From Pseudonocardia sp. CNS-004 (GTDB taxonomy: Bacteria; Actinomycetota; Actinomycetes; Mycobacteriales; Pseudonocardiaceae), in NCBI GenBank assembly GCA_001942185.1, contig MKJV01000011.1, positions 62,001 through 126,000 of the forward strand: 64,000 nt of DNA, in the 5' to 3' direction. A program made the position numbers and the translations under genes. Positions 42,234 through 52,231 of this stretch are shown here, piece by piece. Below the pieces are notes generated by a model that was given only the letters and a program-made list of their open reading frames with translations, did not search any database and was not told where the DNA came from. The number at the start of each line of letters is the position of its first letter. The stretch's first letter is position 1.

Positions 42234-43070
42234 CCCGGGCGCCCCGCTCCTGGCTCTACGTCCCCGGCCACCGGGCCGAACGCGTCGCGAAGGCGCTGGT
42301 CGCGGCGCCGACGCGTGGTCGTCGACCTCGAGGACGCCGTGCCGGCCGACCGCAAGGCCGACGCCCGCGAGGCGGTCGACGACGTCGCCGCAGCCGGTGC
42401 CGCGGCCGACGGCCCGCAGGTGTGGGTCCGGGTGAACGACCCCGACGGCCCGTGGGGAGCGGCCGACCTGGACGCCGTCACCGGCTCCGGCATCGCCGGC
42501 ATCCGGCTGCCGCGCAGCGCCGACCCGGACACCGTCCGGCGCGTCGCCGAGCACACCGGCCTCCCGCTGCAACTGGTGATCGAGACCGCGGCCGGGCTCA
42601 CCCGCGCCGTCGAGCTCGCCGCGGCCCACCCGCTCGTCGCGGGCATCGGGCTCGGCGAGGCGGACCTCTCGGCCGACCTGCGGCTCGTCTCCGACGCCGG
42701 GCTCGACTGGGCGCGCGGCTGGGTCGTCGTCGCGGCCAGGGCCGCCGGCCTGCCCTCGCCGGTGCAGAGCGTCTGGACCGACGTCGCCGACCTCGACGGG
42801 CTGCGCGCGAGCTGCGAGCGCGGGCTCGCCACCGGGTTCGTCGGGCGCTCGGTGGTCCACCCGCGCCAGCTGCCCGTCGTCCACGACGTCTACACCCCGA
42901 CCCCCGCACAGGTGCGCCACGCCACGGCCGTCGTCCGCACGGCCGACGAGGCCATGGCCCGCGGCGAGGTCGCCGTCCTCGACGAGGACGGGCGGTTCGT
43001 CGACCCGGCCGTCGTCGAGCGCGCCCGCGTCGTGCTGGAGCTCGCCGTTCCCACAGGAGGAGACCGATGA
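42230..43070 (+). CDS. HpcH/CitE-like CoA-ester lyase (frameshifted, two bases missing)
   Basis: The first stretch TRAPRSWLYVPGHRAERVAK and the later VVVDLEDAVPADRK, a metal-binding acidic motif, belong to the CitE-type TIM barrel (malyl-, citramalyl- or citryl-CoA lyases). VGRSVVHPRQLPVVHDVY near the end is diagnostic. Two Gs are missing near 42303-42312 (GCGGGCGCC and GCGGTGG restored). About 280 residues. It would split a 3-hydroxyacyl-CoA with an adjacent carboxylate, plausibly the final cleavage of the pathway. ATG overlaps the IclR stop. Confidence 0.82.
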
Positions 43071-43882
43071 CCGACCCGCTTCTGGCAGCCGTGAGCGGGG
43101 GCGTCCGCCTCGTCGAGCTCGGCCAGCCGCACTTCACCGGCATGCCCTGCTCCCCGAACCACCCCGGCTTCCGGATGAGCCTGGCGCGCCGGCACGGCGA
43201 CATGGTCCGGCCCGACGGCGGCTCGGCGTCCAACGAGATCATCGTGACCGGCGGGCACGTCGGCACCCACGTCGACGCGCTCTCGCACGTCAGCCACGAG
43301 GGGCTCCTGCACGGCGGCGTCGACGCGGCCGAGGCGCAGCGCGGCGGGAAGTTCTCGCAGCTGGGTGCCGAGCACACGCCGGCGCTGCTCACCCGCGGCG
43401 TGCTCCTCGACGTCGCCGGGACGCACGGCGTGGACGTGCTCCCCGCGGGCTACGGCGTGACGGCCCGGGACCTGCAGGACGCGGCCGACCGCGCCGGCGT
43501 GCAGGTGGGTCGCGGCGACGTCGCGCTGATCCGCACGGGCTGGGCGCGGCACTTCGACACCGACCCGGCCACCTACCTCGGCCAGCAGGACGGGGTGCCC
43601 GGGCCCACCCCGGACGCCGGGGCCTGGCTCGCCGACGCGGGTGTCGTGACGACCGGCGCCGACACCACTGCCTACGAGCAGATCAAGCCGGGTGCGGGGC
43701 ACAGCGTGCTGCCGGTGCACCGGGTGTTGCTCGTCGAGGCGGGCATCCACATCATCGAGCACCTGAACCTCGAACCGGCGGCGGAGGCGGGGCTCACCGA
43801 GTTCGTGTTCGTCATGGCGCCGTTGCGCATCGTCGGCGGCACGGGTTCGCCGGTGCGGCCGGTTGCGGCGGTGGCAGCGTGA
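43067..43882 (+). CDS. Cyclase-family metal-dependent hydrolase (kynurenine formamidase-like)
   Basis: Intact, 271 residues. The signature HxGTHxDxxxH is read in GGHVGTHVDALSH near residue 60. The family covers kynurenine formamidases, isatin hydrolases and related enzymes that hydrolyse formamide or cyclic amide bonds with Mn or Zn. ATG 43067 follows GGAGGAGA. It is a second ring- or amide-opening enzyme in the island, in addition to the hydantoinase-like ones. Confidence 0.83.
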   Translation: MTDPLLAAVSGGVRLVELGQPHFTGMPCSPNHPGFRMSLARRHGDMVRPDGGSASNEIIVTGGHVGTHVDALSHVSHEGLLHGGVDAAEAQRGGKFSQLGAEHTPALLTRGVLLDVAGTHGVDVLPAGYGVTARDLQDAADRAGVQVGRGDVALIRTGWARHFDTDPATYLGQQDGVPGPTPDAGAWLADAGVVTTGADTTAYEQIKPGAGHSVLPVHRVLLVEAGIHIIEHLNLEPAAEAGLTEFVFVMAPLRIVGGTGSPVRPVAAVAA

Positions 43883-45292
43883 CCGTGGCAGCCACGGAGA
43901 CCGTCGTCCAGCGCCTCGCGCGCCTCGCGCACGGCGTCCAGCAGGAAGGGCTGCCACCGCACCTGCGCGCGGACGTCGCCCGGCGCTGCTCGACGTCATC
44001 GGCAACAGCGTCGCTGCCACCGGCCAGCCGACCGCGGGCTCGGTCGCCGCGGTCGTACGGGGCTGGGGCGGGCCGGCCGACGCCACCGCGATCGGCACCG
44101 GGCTGAAGCTGCCCGCGCCCTCGGCCGCCCTGCTGAACGGCACCCTCGCGCACTCGCTCGACTTCGACGACACGCACCTGCCGTCGGTGCTGCACCCCTC
44201 GTCCCCGGTCGTGCCCGCTGCGCTGGCCGTCGCCGAGGCCACCGGGGCCCCTGCCACCGCCCTGCTGGATGCCGCGGGCGTCGGCGTCGAGGTCGCGGTG
44301 CGGCTCGGCATGGGCGGGTACGACCGCGAGCTGGGCAACTCGGTGTTCTTCGAGCGCGGTCAGCACGCCACCTCGATCTGCGGTGCGGTCGGCGCGGCCG
44401 TCGCCGCCGCGATGGTCGGCGGGCTGGACGCCGAGCGCATCGGGCACGCCGCGGGGATCGCGGCGAGCATGGGCGCGGGGCTGCTCGAGGCCAACCGCAC
44501 CGGCGGCACCGTGAAGCGGATGCACTGCGGGTGGGCCGCGCACTCCGGTGTTGTGGCCGCCGACCTCGCCCGGCACGGTCTCACCGGCCCGCCCACCGTG
44601 GTGGAGGGCCGGTTCGGGTTCCTGCAGGCGTTCTGCGGCGAGCGCGCGGACGTCGACGCGTGGTGGCCGGGCTCGGCGAGCGCTGGGAGCTGCCCGGCAT
44701 CTTCTTCAAGCCCTATCCGTGCAACCACTTCACCCACGCCGGCATCGACGCGGCACTGGCGCTGCGCGCCCGCGGCGTCGACCCGACCCGGATCGAGGAG
44801 ATCGAGCTCGGCGTCGCCTCGCCGGTGCTGCGGACGATCGCGCAGCCGCCCGAGGAGAAGGCGCGCCCGCGGTCGGGCTACCACGCCGCGTTCAGCGGGC
44901 CGTACACCGTGGCGGCGGCGCTGCTCGGCGGCGGCGGTCTGGGCCTGGGACACGACGACTTCACGGACGAGGCGGCCGCCGACGAGCGCAGGCTCGCGCT
45001 GGCCGCGAAGGTCCGCTGCGTCGCCGACGCCCGCTGCGACGAGATCTTCCCGAACCAGTTCCCCGCCGTGCTGCGGGTGCGGCTCGACGACGGCCAACGC
45101 CATGAGGTGCGCGTCGACGCCAACCGGGGTGGCCCGGGCAACCCGCTGTCCGCCGAGGAGCACGCCGCGAAGTTCCGGCTCAACGCGGGGCGGGTCCTCG
45201 ACGCCGACGCGGTCACCGCGGTCGCCGATGCCGTGCTCGCGCTGCCCGAGCGCGGCGCCATCGGGCCGGTGATGGATCTGGTGCGGGGATGA
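43879..45292 (+). CDS. MmgE/PrpD family protein B (two apparent frameshifts)
   Basis: About 470 residues. After the first frame (GTG 43879) a loss near 43985 leads to LLDVIGNSVAATGQPTAGSV and the family's LAHSLDFDDTHLPSVLHPSS and KRMHCGWAAHSGVVAADLAR. A second loss near 44665 leads to FFKPYPCNHFTHAGIDAALA. The DFDDTH segment and the CNHFTHAG helix correspond to the active-site regions of 2-methylcitrate dehydratase-like proteins. The start overlaps the cyclase stop. Confidence 0.8.
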
Positions 45293-46627
45293 GCCGCCTG
45301 CGCGGGCTCGTCGACTGGGCGCTCGGCGACGACGTCCTGGCCGCGGCCGACGTCGAGCAGGCCGTGCTCGTCGTGACCGACACCGTGGCGGCGATCGTGG
45401 GTGCCGCGGTCGAGCCGAGGTCGCGGGGTTCGCCGCCGCGGCGCCGCACCTCGGCGGGCAGGGCCCCGCGACCGTCCTCGCCACCGGCGCCCGCACCAGC
45501 CCGTACGCGGCGGCGCTGGCCAACGGGCAGGCGGCCGTCCGCCTGGAGCTGGACGAGGGCAACCAGTTCGCCGCCAACCACCCGAGCGCCCACACGCTCC
45601 CGGCCGTGCTCGCGGTCGCCGAGGAGCTCGACGCCGGCGGGCCCGCGTTCCTCGCGGCGTGCGCCGCGGCGTACGAGGTTGCCGTCCGGGTCGGAGCCGG
45701 CACGCGCCTGCGCCGCGCGGTGCACCCGTTCGGCACGACGATGGCCTGCGGGGCAGCGGTCGGCGTCGCCCGGCTGCGCGGCCTCGACACCGACACCACC
45801 GTGCGGGCCGTGCGGATCGCGGCCGCGCTCACCCCCGCCTCCACGCAGCGCGCCGCCAACAACGGGGCGACGGTCCGCAACACGATCACCGGAGTCACGG
45901 CCGCCTCCGGTGTGCTGGCCGTCGAGCTCGCCACCACCGGGACGACCGCCGACCCACTCGCGCTCGAGACCGTGTACGGCGAGGTGCTGGGCGACGCGTT
46001 CGACGACTCCGCGCTCGACGAGGAGCTCGGCGAGCGGCGCTACCTCACCCGCAACTACGTCAAGCTGCACGCCTGCAGCCGGTGGAACCACGCCCCGATC
46101 GAGGCGCTCGCCGCGGTGGTCGCCGAGCACGGTGTGGCAGCGGCCGACGTCGAGTCGGTCGAGGTCGCGACGTACGACCCCGCCACCCGCCTCGACGGCA
46201 CCGCGCCGACCAGCGGCTTCGGCGGGAAGCACTCCATCCCGTACGCGATGGCCGTGCGGCTGCTGCTCGGCCACAACGGGATCGGGGCCTACACCGACGG
46301 CGTCGCCGCCGACCCCGCGGTGCGCGACCTCATGGCGCGGGTCCGGGTCGTGGAGGACCCGGAGCTCACGCGGCTCGCGCCGCCGTGCGCGCCGCCCGCG
46401 TCACCGTGCGGATGCGTGACGGGCGCACGCTCAGCGCGCGGGAGGACCACGCGCCCGGCGGGTTCGACCGCCCCTACGACGCGGCGACCCTGCGTGCGAA
46501 GCACGAGGAACTGCTCGGCCGTTCGCTCCCCGGCACCGCGGCCGCGGGGGTGCTGCGCTGGTGCGCGGCGCTCCCGCGGGCCGGTTCCGTGCGCGGCCTC
46601 GACGGGCTGGTCGGGCGGCGCTCGTGA
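45289..46627 (+). CDS. MmgE/PrpD family protein C (two apparent frameshifts)
   Basis: About 445 residues in three frames (losses near 45420 and 46380). ALANGQAAVRLELDEGNQFA and NYVKLHACSRWNHAPIEALA are the conserved family segments; here the second reads KLHACSRWNH rather than the Phe-Thr-His of protein B. So the tandem copies differ at a probable substrate-binding place. ATG overlaps gene B by four bases (ATGA). Confidence 0.8.
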
Positions 46628-47882
46628 CCGCGCTCGCCGCGGGCCTCGCGACTGCCGTCGCCGCCACCTCCTGGCGGGACACACCGGCCGTGGTGCGCGA
46701 GCGGGTGGTGGACCTCGTGGCCGACTGCGTCGCCGTTGCGGCGCTCGGCAGCACCCGCCCGGAGCTGGTGGCGCTGCGCTACGGCCTCGCCCGCACGCCG
46801 GTGGGCACCGCGACCGTCGTCGGCTCGCCGCGGGGCTGGCCCGCCGCGAGCGCCCAGCTGCTCAACGGGTCGGCCGCGGCGGCCGACCAACTGCAGGACG
46901 GGCACCGGCCCGCCCGCGGGCACCCCGCGTCCCACGTCGTGCCGGCCGTCCTCGCCCTGGCCGAGGAGCGCGACCTCCCCGGCGACGAGACCCTCGCCGC
47001 CGTGCTCGCCGGGTACGAGGCCGGGGTCCGGGTCGGCCGGGCGATGGGCGGCACGCCGCCCGGCGTGCACGACATCGGCACGTGGGGGCAGGTGGGCGTC
47101 GCCGCGGGCGTGGCCCGGCTGCTCGCGCCCGGCGACGTGGCCGCGGCCGGGCGCGCGATCGAGCTCGCCGCGTCGGCCGTGCTGCTCTCCGACGCGGCCA
47201 CGATCTTCCGCGGGCGCACCGGCGGGCACGCGTTCCTCGGGGCGTCGATCCAGCTCGGGGCCGCGCTCGGGGGCGCCGCCCTCGCCGGGCTCGAACCGGA
47301 GCCCGGCGCGCTCGACCGCCACCTCGCCGCCGTCGCCGCCCACGACTGGGATCCCACTGTGCTGGAGCCGGTCACCTGGTCCCCGTACGAGGTGCTCGGC
47401 GGCTACGTGAAGGTGCACCCGACCTGCGCCCACCTGCACGGCGTCAACGACGCCGTTGCGGACCTCCTCCCGCTCGACGCTTCCGACGTCGCCGAGGTCG
47501 AGGTGCGGGCGTTCGCGGGGGCCGCCCGGTTCGACGCGGTGGCGGCCGACGAGCTGAGGGCCCGGTTCAGCGTGCCGACCTCGGTGGCCGTCGCGCTGGT
47601 CACCGGCCGGCTCGACGAGACGACGATGACCGCGCAGACCGTGGCCTCGCCGGCCGTGCAGGAGCTCGCCCGGCGGGTGCGGGTCGTCCACGACCCCGAG
47701 CTGGACGCGGGCTACCCGGACGGGCGGCCCGCGCGGGTCACGGTCGTGCTGCGCGACGGCTCCGTCCGGACCACGGCCGGGGACCGCCCGCGCGGCGACG
47801 CCGACCGCGCCCTCGACCGGGCCGCGCTGCGCGAGAAGGCGGAACGGCTGCTCACCGGCCGGTTCGGCGACCCGGGCCGTGA
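46624..47882 (+). CDS. MmgE/PrpD family protein D (one apparent frameshift at the very end)
   Basis: About 418 residues. LLNGSAAAADQLQDGHRPAR and GYVKVHPTCAHLHGVNDAVA are the family segments; the latter reads KVHPTCAHLHG, a third variant of the same position. The frame stays open past 47882, but restoring one G in CCCGGG near 47875 gives a natural stop at 47880-47882 that overlaps the next GTG, in line with the coupling elsewhere in the operon. GTG start overlaps gene C. Confidence 0.78.
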
Positions 47883-47995
47883 CCGTCCTCGCGCGGTGCA
47901 CGCCGCTCGCGGCGGGCACGCCGCTCGCGGCGGGCGGCACCCCGCGGGAGCTGGGGGAGCGGCTGCGCGCGGCCGCCGTGGAGGTGTCACCGTGA
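47879..47995 (+). CDS. Possible 38-residue small protein in the operon
   Basis: GTG 47879 overlaps the restored stop of the preceding MmgE/PrpD gene and TGA 47993 overlaps the next GTG, so both junctions follow the operon's four-base pattern. The product has TPLAAG twice, coded by an exact 18-bp tandem repeat (47900-47917, 47918-47935), and ends LGERLRAAAVEVSP. It may be a real small protein, a collapsed remnant of a longer gene, or simply the tail of protein D in another frame. Confidence 0.3.
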   Translation: MTVLARCTPLAAGTPLAAGGTPRELGERLRAAAVEVSP

Positions 47996-48512
47996 GCGAG
48001 GCCGCCGTGATCGTGGCGGCGCGGGAGTTCGTGCGGACTGAGGCCGGGTTCGCCCAGGTCACGACCGTCGATCGGCGGGGCTTCCCGGTCGTCCGGACGA
48101 TGACGGCGTTCCTCGCCGACGGGTGGGCCGTCGACCTCGTCCAGCGCCGCGGGCACCGGCGCATCGCGCAGTGGCGCCACGACCCGCGCACCACCGTCAC
48201 CTGGGTCGGGAGCCGGCGCCGGGCGCCACCAACGAGCGCCCGCACGTCTTCGACCTGTCGCTGCTGCCGCCGCGGGTGGTCTCGATCCGCGGGACGGCCG
48301 AGGAGATGCCGGGGGAGTGGACGGTGCGCCGCTACTTCGACGAGCTGGTCCGCCAGCGGGCGCGGGGCGGGACCCGGGCCCCGGTGCGCACCGCGGCGCA
48401 GGTCGAGGACGAGCTGGTGGGGGTGCGGATCCATCCCGTCCGCGTGCGCCTGGAGGGGTTCGGGGCGGGCGCGGAGTCGTTCACGTTCGAGATCGAGGAG
48501 GGACCGAGATGA
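47992..48512 (+). CDS. Pyridoxamine-5'-phosphate-oxidase-like flavin/F420-binding protein (one apparent frameshift)
   Basis: About 174 residues in a split-barrel PNPOx fold. FVRTEAGFAQVTTVDRRGFP is the first strand pair, HRRIAQWRHDPRTTVTWVG is typical of the family, and FDLSLLPPRVVSIRGTAEEM follows one missing base near 48225. Relatives bind FMN, F420 or haem and often act as redox partners or reductases. It lies in the operon with an LLM flavoprotein, which may need such a partner. Confidence 0.68.
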
Positions 48513-48879
48513 CGGTGAAAGCGATCCTGGCTACGAGGTCGCCGACGGCCTCACCCCCGAGGAGTACGAGCGCTGGCTCTTCGAGGTGCACGCCCCCGAC
48601 CTGCTCGCCAACCCGCACCTGGACCGGATCGTGTTCAACAAGGTGCTGCGCCCCGTGCACCAGGCCTCGGGCGGCACCGCGGAGATCCCGCAGGGCTACT
48701 CGTTCTACCGGATCGCGGAGATGCACTTCGCCGACGAGGACGCCTACGCGCGCTACCGCGAGTGGTTCACCGACCACCCGATCCCGGTCGACCGCGGCCC
48801 GGCCGGCCGCACCGACTTCAAGTTCTACGTGATCGCGGAAGCCACCGAGGTCACCCGCGACTCGCTCGCCGCGCGGTGA
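48509..48879 (+). CDS. EthD-like small protein (one apparent frameshift)
   Basis: About 123 residues of the dimeric alpha/beta-barrel type. TPEEYERWLFEVHAPDLLAN carries the family's HAP motif and EMHFADEDAYARYREWFTDH the partner helix. One base is missing near 48530 (ATCCTGGCTACGAG). EthD-like proteins are accessory or monooxygenase-like factors in ring-degradation operons; the exact role here is unknown. ATG overlaps the PNPOx-like stop. Confidence 0.65.
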
Positions 48880-49711
48880 CGGCCGCGCCGCAGCTGTCCG
48901 CCGACCTCGCCGACGTCGCAGCCGGGGCGCTCGGCGAGCACGCGGGCGGCCGGGCCCCGCTGCCCGGCGCGCGGCGACGGCCGCGCCGCAGCTGTCCGCC
49001 GACCTCGCCGACGTCGCAGCCGGGCGCTCGGCGAGCACGCGGCGGCCGGGCCCCGCTGCCCGGCGCCCTGCGGGCGCTGGACCGACTGGCCGCCGCACCC
49101 GCGGAGGCGACCTGCGGGCGTGGGCAGGCCGGATCGCCGTTCCGGACGGTGCGGTGCCCCTACCCGGGACGGGGCTGCGCGCCGCGCCGTACCCGGGACT
49201 GCTCTGGGCCGGTGAGCGCTGCGCGCGGGCCGGTCTCGGTACGGACGCGATGCTCGCGCTCGTCGGTCTCGTCGCCGGCGCGGAGCACGGGCGCAGCGCG
49301 GCCGACCTCGGTCGAGCGGTGCGTGCCGCGCTCGCCGTCGCCGCGCACCTCGAGCACCGGGTCGCCGAGGTGGCCCGGCCGGTGGGGCTCCCGACCGGCG
49401 GTGTCGTTCCCGCCGCGACCTGCGCGGCCGTGCTGACCGGGGTGCCGCTCGCCGATCTGCCCGCCGTGCTGGATCTCGCCGGGAGCCTGATGGCCGTCGC
49501 CGCGCCGGCCGGGCCGCCCGGTCCGTGGGCGGGGCACGAGCCTGCGGCGGGCTGGCTCGCCGTCCGCAGCTGGACGAGCGGGCTGGCCGGGATGCCCGAC
49601 GGCCTCACCCGGACCCTCGCCGCCGTCACCGGCCCCGTCACCGGCCCCGTCACCGGGGACGGGCTGCCGGCGGACGTGCCGGTGCGTGCCCTGCTGGACC
49701 GGCTGCGGTGA
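48876..49711 (+). CDS. Unknown helical protein, weakly MmgE/PrpD-like, disrupted by a 98-bp duplication
   Basis: The GTG start (overlapping the EthD-like stop) leads to TAAPQLSADLADVAAGALGE. The same 98 bases then recur and the frame shifts before an alanine-rich helical body (LVGLVAGAEHGRSAADLGRA) ending VRALLDRLR. About 240 residues if the duplication is removed. I see only a faint likeness to the central helices of MmgE/PrpD proteins and name no function. The 12-bp repeat coding GPVTGPVTG near the end is a minor oddity. Confidence 0.4.
48878..49066. repeat. 98-bp tandem direct duplication
   Basis: GACGGCCGCGCCGCAGCTGT begins at 48878 and again at 48976. The copies (48878-48970 and 48976-49066) agree apart from two missing Gs in the second (GGGG to GGG, GCGGG to GCGG). 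The offset is not a multiple of three, so it breaks the gene at 48876. It may be a recent duplication or an assembly artefact. Confidence 0.85.
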
Positions 49712-50645
49712 GCCCTCCGGTCCTGCTCAACATCGCCCGGCCGGCGGGCGAAGTGGACGCCGTGGCGCTCGCGGCCCGGGCTCTCGCGGCCGGCCTCGAC
49801 GGGGTGGGGCTCGCGGACAGCCCGCGGCTGTTCCCGGACCCGCTGGTGGAGACCGCGCGCGTCCTCGCCGGCACGGACGCCCGGCTCGCCGGCCCGTGCG
49901 TCCTCGGGCTGGGCCTGCGCCACCCCGCGACCGTCGCGAGCGCGGTGCGCACCCTCGCCACCCACCACCCCGGCCGCGTGCTCGCCGTCGTCGGGCGCGG
50001 CGAGAGCTCGGTGCGCAACGAGGGGCTGCCGGTGCCGTCGCTGCGGGACCACAGGGCGGCGATGCGCGCGGTGCGGGAGCTCGCCGGCGCGGCGACGCTC
50101 CTCGGCGCGGCCTCGGGCCTGCGCACCATCGCCGGCGACGGCCGCCGCGCTCGGTGGGGTGCTCGTCGACGCCGGCACCGACCCGGCCGTGCTGGCGCGC
50201 GCCGCCGCGGTCGCCCGGGACGCCGACCCCGGCGCCGCCGTGTGGGTCTTCCTGCGGGCCGCCGTCACCTCGTCCGCCGACGAGGCGCAGGCGGCCGCGC
50301 GGCCCGTGCTCGGCTCCTGCGCCGCCCGGATCGCCGCCGCCCCGGACTGGTACGGCGTCACCGGTGACGACCTCGTGCACGTCCGCGCCGCCGCCGCGGC
50401 CCACGACTACCGCCGCCACGGCACGGCCGCCGCCGGCCGGACCACCGGCCCCGGCGACGCGCTGGTGCGGGAGCAGTTCCTGGTCACCGGCGACGCGCCC
50501 GCCGTCACGGCGCGGGTGCGCGCGCTCGCCGCCGTGGGCGTCGACGGCGTGGTGCTCGCGCGCCGTCGCGGGCGTGACGCAGCGCCTGGCCGACCTCGCC
50601 GCCGCCGTCACCCGCGGCCTGTCCACCGAGGGAGCTCCCCGATGA
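49708..50645 (+). CDS. LLM-class flavin-dependent oxidoreductase (several apparent frameshifts)
   Basis: About 313 residues. VLLNIARPAGEVDAVALAAR and GVGLADSPRLFPDPLVETAR begin the luciferase-like barrel. After a break near 50135 it continues GVLVDAGTDPAVLARAAAVA and, after another near 50565, VAGVTQRLADLAAAVTRG. Each break needs two missing bases (or one extra). LLM enzymes oxidise or cleave substrates with FMN or F420; the pyrimidine-cleaving RutA belongs to this class. GTG overlaps the preceding stop. Confidence 0.7.
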
Positions 50646-52016
50646 TCGTCGCGCCCGGCCCCTGGCCGTGTTCGCCCACGACACCCGGCTCGAGGACGCG
50701 CCCGCCGACGTCGTGCGGCTGGCCCGGCTGCTGCTGCTCGATTCGGTCGGCGTGCTGGTCGGCGGGCTGCGCTACCCGCCGGTGCGGGAATTCGTCCACG
50801 GCCTGCGCGCCGCCGAACCCGCAGGCCCGCGGGACGCCCCGTTCGCCCGGCTCGCCGGCCTGGGCACCGCGGCGACCTGGCTCGACGCCGACTCCGGCGG
50901 CTCGTTCCACCCCCAGGGCCACCGCCTCCCGCCCGTGCCCACCGCGCACCCGGCCCCGCACACCCTGCCCGTGCTCCTGCACGCCGCGGTCGCGGGTGGG
51001 GTGCCGGACCGGCGCCTGACCGAGGTGTTCCTCCTCGCGTGCGAGGTCGGCATGCGGTTCGGCGTCGGCACCACGCTGCGGCCGGGGCTGCACCCGCACG
51101 GGATCCACGGTCCCGTGGCCGCGGCGCTCGCGGCGAGCGTCCTCACCGGACTCTCCCCGGACGCCACCGCGGAGGCGCTGCTGCTCGGGGCGTCCGTCCC
51201 GATGGCGGCCACGCTGGCCGTGCCGATGCACGGCGGCACCGTCCGCAACGTGTGGACCGGGCTCGGCGCCTACTACGGCGCGGCCGCCGCGGGCCGGGCC
51301 GCCGACGGAACGCGCGGCAGCGCCGACCTCGTCACCCGCCTGCTCGGCTCGGCCGTCTGCACCGACCTCGACGCCGAGGAGCTGACCGGCGGTCTGGGCG
51401 AGCGGTGGCGCCTCGCCGACAGCTACCTCAAGCCCTACGCGTGCGCCGCTGGATTCACCCGGCCCTCGACGCGTGGCGCGCCGCCGTCGCGGCCGTGCCG
51501 GGTCCGGCGCGTGCCCGGGGCGGAATCGCGGGGATCACGGTCGACACGTTCGCGTTCGCCGTCTCGCTCGACGCGGTCGACGTCGGCTCGGACCTGCACG
51601 CCCGGTTCTCCCTCCCGGTGTGCCTCGCGGCCCTCGCGCTGGACGGTGACCTCGTCGCCGGCACGTTCCTGCCCGACCGGCTGGCCCGCCCCGAGATCCG
51701 CGCGCTCGCCGCCCGGGTCCGGCTGGTCGAGGACCCCGGGTTCTCCGCGGCGCTCCCGCGCGAGCGCCCCGCGACGGTCACCGTCCGGTGGCGCGACGGC
51801 TCGTCCGCGACCGCCGGCGTGCGGAACGCGCGCGGCAACCCGGACGACCCGCTGGGCGCGGACGAGGTGGAGCGCAAGTTCCGGCGCAACGTCGCGGGCG
51901 TGCTCGGCGACGCCACCGCCGATGCCGTGGTCGCGGCGCTGCTGCAGCCCACCGGGGCGGACACGACGGCCGTCGCCCGGCTGGCGGCCGAGGTGCTGGC
52001 GGACGTCGGCTGCTGA
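50642..52016 (+). CDS. MmgE/PrpD family protein E (two apparent frameshifts)
   Basis: About 458 residues, the last gene of the rightward operon. LLLLDSVGVLVGGLRYPPVR, ATWLDADSGGSFHPQGHRLP and the helical LHPHGIHGPVAAALAASVLT are family segments. SYLKPYACAAGF is followed by the final domain in another frame (losses near 50655 and 51455). The region equivalent to DFDDTH in protein B reads WLDADSGG, so the active site differs again. ATG 50642 overlaps the LLM stop. Confidence 0.75.
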
Positions 52017-52120
52017 ACCGCACGCCCACGAACTCCGTACCGGCGGCTGTTCGCGATCGTCGGCTGCCTGATCGCCGGTCGGGTGCACGGGCGGCCACAT
52101 CCGGCCGTCCACACACCCAA

Positions 52121-52208
52121 CTGATGATCACGGGCTACCAAGGGCGCCCACCGCAGCCCGATCGGCAACGCCTCCCGGGCTCATGTCCTCATCCTGGTGA
52201 TCATGGGC
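52121..52208. repeat. Direct repeats in the gap between convergent operons
   Basis: The 215-base gap 52017-52231 has no gene. CTGATGATCACGGGC (52121-52135) and CTGGTGATCATGGGC (52194-52208) match at 13 of 15 positions and resemble CTGATGATCATGGCC at 28005. They look like members of one dispersed intergenic repeat. I see no strong hairpin terminator. Confidence 0.5.
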
Positions 52209-52231
52209 GCTGGGTTCGTCGCTCGTGCCGT

